DNA of 61,014 nt from Natronorubrum halalkaliphilum (GTDB lineage: Archaea > Halobacteriota > Halobacteria > Halobacteriales > Natrialbaceae): positions 1 through 61,014 of the forward strand of contig NZ_WUYX01000026.1 in NCBI RefSeq assembly GCF_009834785.1, written 5' to 3'. Shown piece after piece: positions 59,899 through 61,014 of this stretch. The first letter of the stretch is position 1, and each line of letters starts with the position of its first letter. Below the pieces are notes generated by a model, which was not told where the DNA came from, searched no databases, and was given only the letters and a program-made list of their open reading frames with translations. A program made the position numbers and the translations under genes.

Positions 59899-61014
59899 CT
59901 AGAGTTCGCCTCTGGTATCGTCAATTGACACCTCCATTGTGATGGCTGTTTTGGCTGAGCGCTCGAGCAGTTCGTCGGCGAACGCCGCGAACTGCTCGGG
60001 ATCGGCGTACTGCACCAGATTCAACCAGAGAAGCGACTCTAGCCCTGCTTCTGACCATTGCATCCATTGCTTCTTACACCGTTTCGAAACTTCACCCATG
60101 GCTCGTTCGACCACGTTTGATGTCCACGGAACCTGCTGTTGGTTAAGCGCGAACTCCGCGAACGTCACGGTTGCTTCCGCCCATTCCCAGAGGTACGCCG
60201 CTGCTTTTGGGGAGTCTTGACGCTCTAACCTCCAGGCTTCTTTCCGAAGGTTCTCGAGCGTTTGGTCGATCCGCTTACGGATCGCCAAACGCTCATTCCT
60301 CGGTGCATGGAGTGCGACAGAGTTCTTCAGATGGAACAGATCATTCGTAACGCCAGAGACGATTGCTTTCCGCTCGGAGAGCGGAAACGAATCGTCTTTC
60401 CAGAACTTGTACCCGAGCGTTCGACCGACGTGAACGAGGTCGAGCTGGTGAGATCGGCCACCATTCTCGAACGCATCGACAAGCGCTTTCTCGGCGTCAC
60501 TGACGACCGTCGCGTCGTCAGTGACCGCCTCATTCTCCTCGAGAGTCTCAGCTGTATCATCCTAAGAATCGTTGAGATTGACGTCTAAGAGCGTAGTTTC
60601 CGTGTCTTCCTCGGTGGTCTGTCCGAGGGTGACGTTGACGTCGTGGTACGTGCAGTGATCGTCCTGGCTATGACACTTCGTTCCGTCAGGAACGACAGTG
60701 TCTGCGTTCGTCCCAGGAAGCCGATCACGAACGAAGTCACCGAGTTTGCTGCCGTACTCGCGGACTCGACGGTTGATTGTCGTTTTCGAAGGCATCGGAG
60801 TGAAGCCGTCGCCGTGGGCGACGGCATCACGAAAGCTGAGCAACGTAGCGAGGTCGGTACTCTGGAGCGAAACATCCTCTTGATAGATACGCTGTCCGTC
60901 GAATTCGACGAGATCCTCGAGTGGACGGAAGTAGGTTGGATCGTCCTCAGCAGCAGCGGTATCTTTGACGTGGTGGAGAGTGAATTCGTGTTCTCCAGCA
61001 GTTGTAACGGCTGT
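59899..61014 (-). pseudogene. ISH6 transposase, partial with internal amber codon
   Basis: A single minus-strand frame runs from the right window edge to the stop at 59899, about 371 codons with the N-terminus outside. Blocks match ISH6: GEHEFTLHHVKDTAAAEDDP, YFRPLEDLVEFDGQRIYQED, DAVAHGDGFTPMPSKTTINR, VVPDGTKCHSQDDHCTYHDV, HQLDLVHVGRTLGYKFWKDD and VPWTSNVVERAMGEVSKRCK. It is interrupted once by TAG at 60562-60564, where ISH6 proteins have Trp (DS-W-x-x-TAE). So the copy is intact apart from one nonsense change and presumably inactive. Confidence 0.85.

Overview
The window is haloarchaeal DNA. Its proteins are strongly acidic, CTCGAG-type Leu-Glu codon pairs are very common, and many neighbouring genes overlap by the 4-bp ATGA or GTGA arrangement. 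Haloarchaeal hallmark families occur throughout: a thermosome subunit with a Gly-Met tail, a bacterio-opsin-activator type HTH, a HalOD1 domain, an AglF-type nucleotidyltransferase and ISH6. A member of the Natrialbales is likely, but that placement is inferred from style rather than from a marker gene.

Layout. 0-4.9 kb: a cupin/SnoaL-like pair, a membrane protein, then a tyrosine integrase and an MgtE magnesium channel bracketed by 19-bp att-like repeats, then a small methyltransferase. 4.9-13 kb: a cell-envelope set (coiled-coil membrane protein, membrane protein and DUF58 protein read leftward; DUF4129-type exported protein, HTH regulator and DUF1616 protein read rightward). 13-18 kb: a Tat-exported protein facing a three-gene MacB/Lol-type ABC exporter. 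18-27.7 kb: small zinc-finger, HalOD1, HTH and membrane proteins, the thermosome, and a secreted 551-residue hyperacidic repeat protein.

27.7-38.3 kb is an accessory island with five toxin-antitoxin-like or regulatory modules: two copies of a winged-helix (DUF7342-like) plus TumE-like two-gene module, one additional orphan regulator, AbrB/VapC, a MarR-like/MazF-like pair and a Fic protein. They are mixed with IS200/IS605 (TnpB) material. The first two-gene module lies between perfect 33-bp direct repeats and has two identical operator-like decamers 21 bp apart in front of it.

38.7-61 kb opens with an unusual intron-bearing tRNA-like gene. It continues with an S-layer/N-glycan and polysaccharide locus: GlmU-like and GlmS enzymes (UDP-GlcNAc precursors), AglF, UDP-sugar dehydrogenase, glycosyltransferases, a deacetylase, a DegT aminotransferase, a FemAB-like acyltransferase, a sulfatase-fold protein, a DUF354 protein, a GT4 enzyme and a GT-C-like membrane protein. 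From about 45.8 kb the sequence turns visibly AT-rich, which suggests horizontal acquisition. This part is broken by an IS graveyard (52.4-55.1 kb), where an IS6-type transposase gene is split by nested IS630 and IS1595 fragments. It ends in degenerate IS1595 and ISH6 copies.

Best candidates for something undescribed are the duplicated regulator/TumE-like module with its flanking repeats, the membrane-anchored lone DHHA1 (AlaRS C-terminal) protein in the glycan locus, the hyperacidic repeat protein, and the tRNA-like gene whose anticodon loop cannot be resolved.
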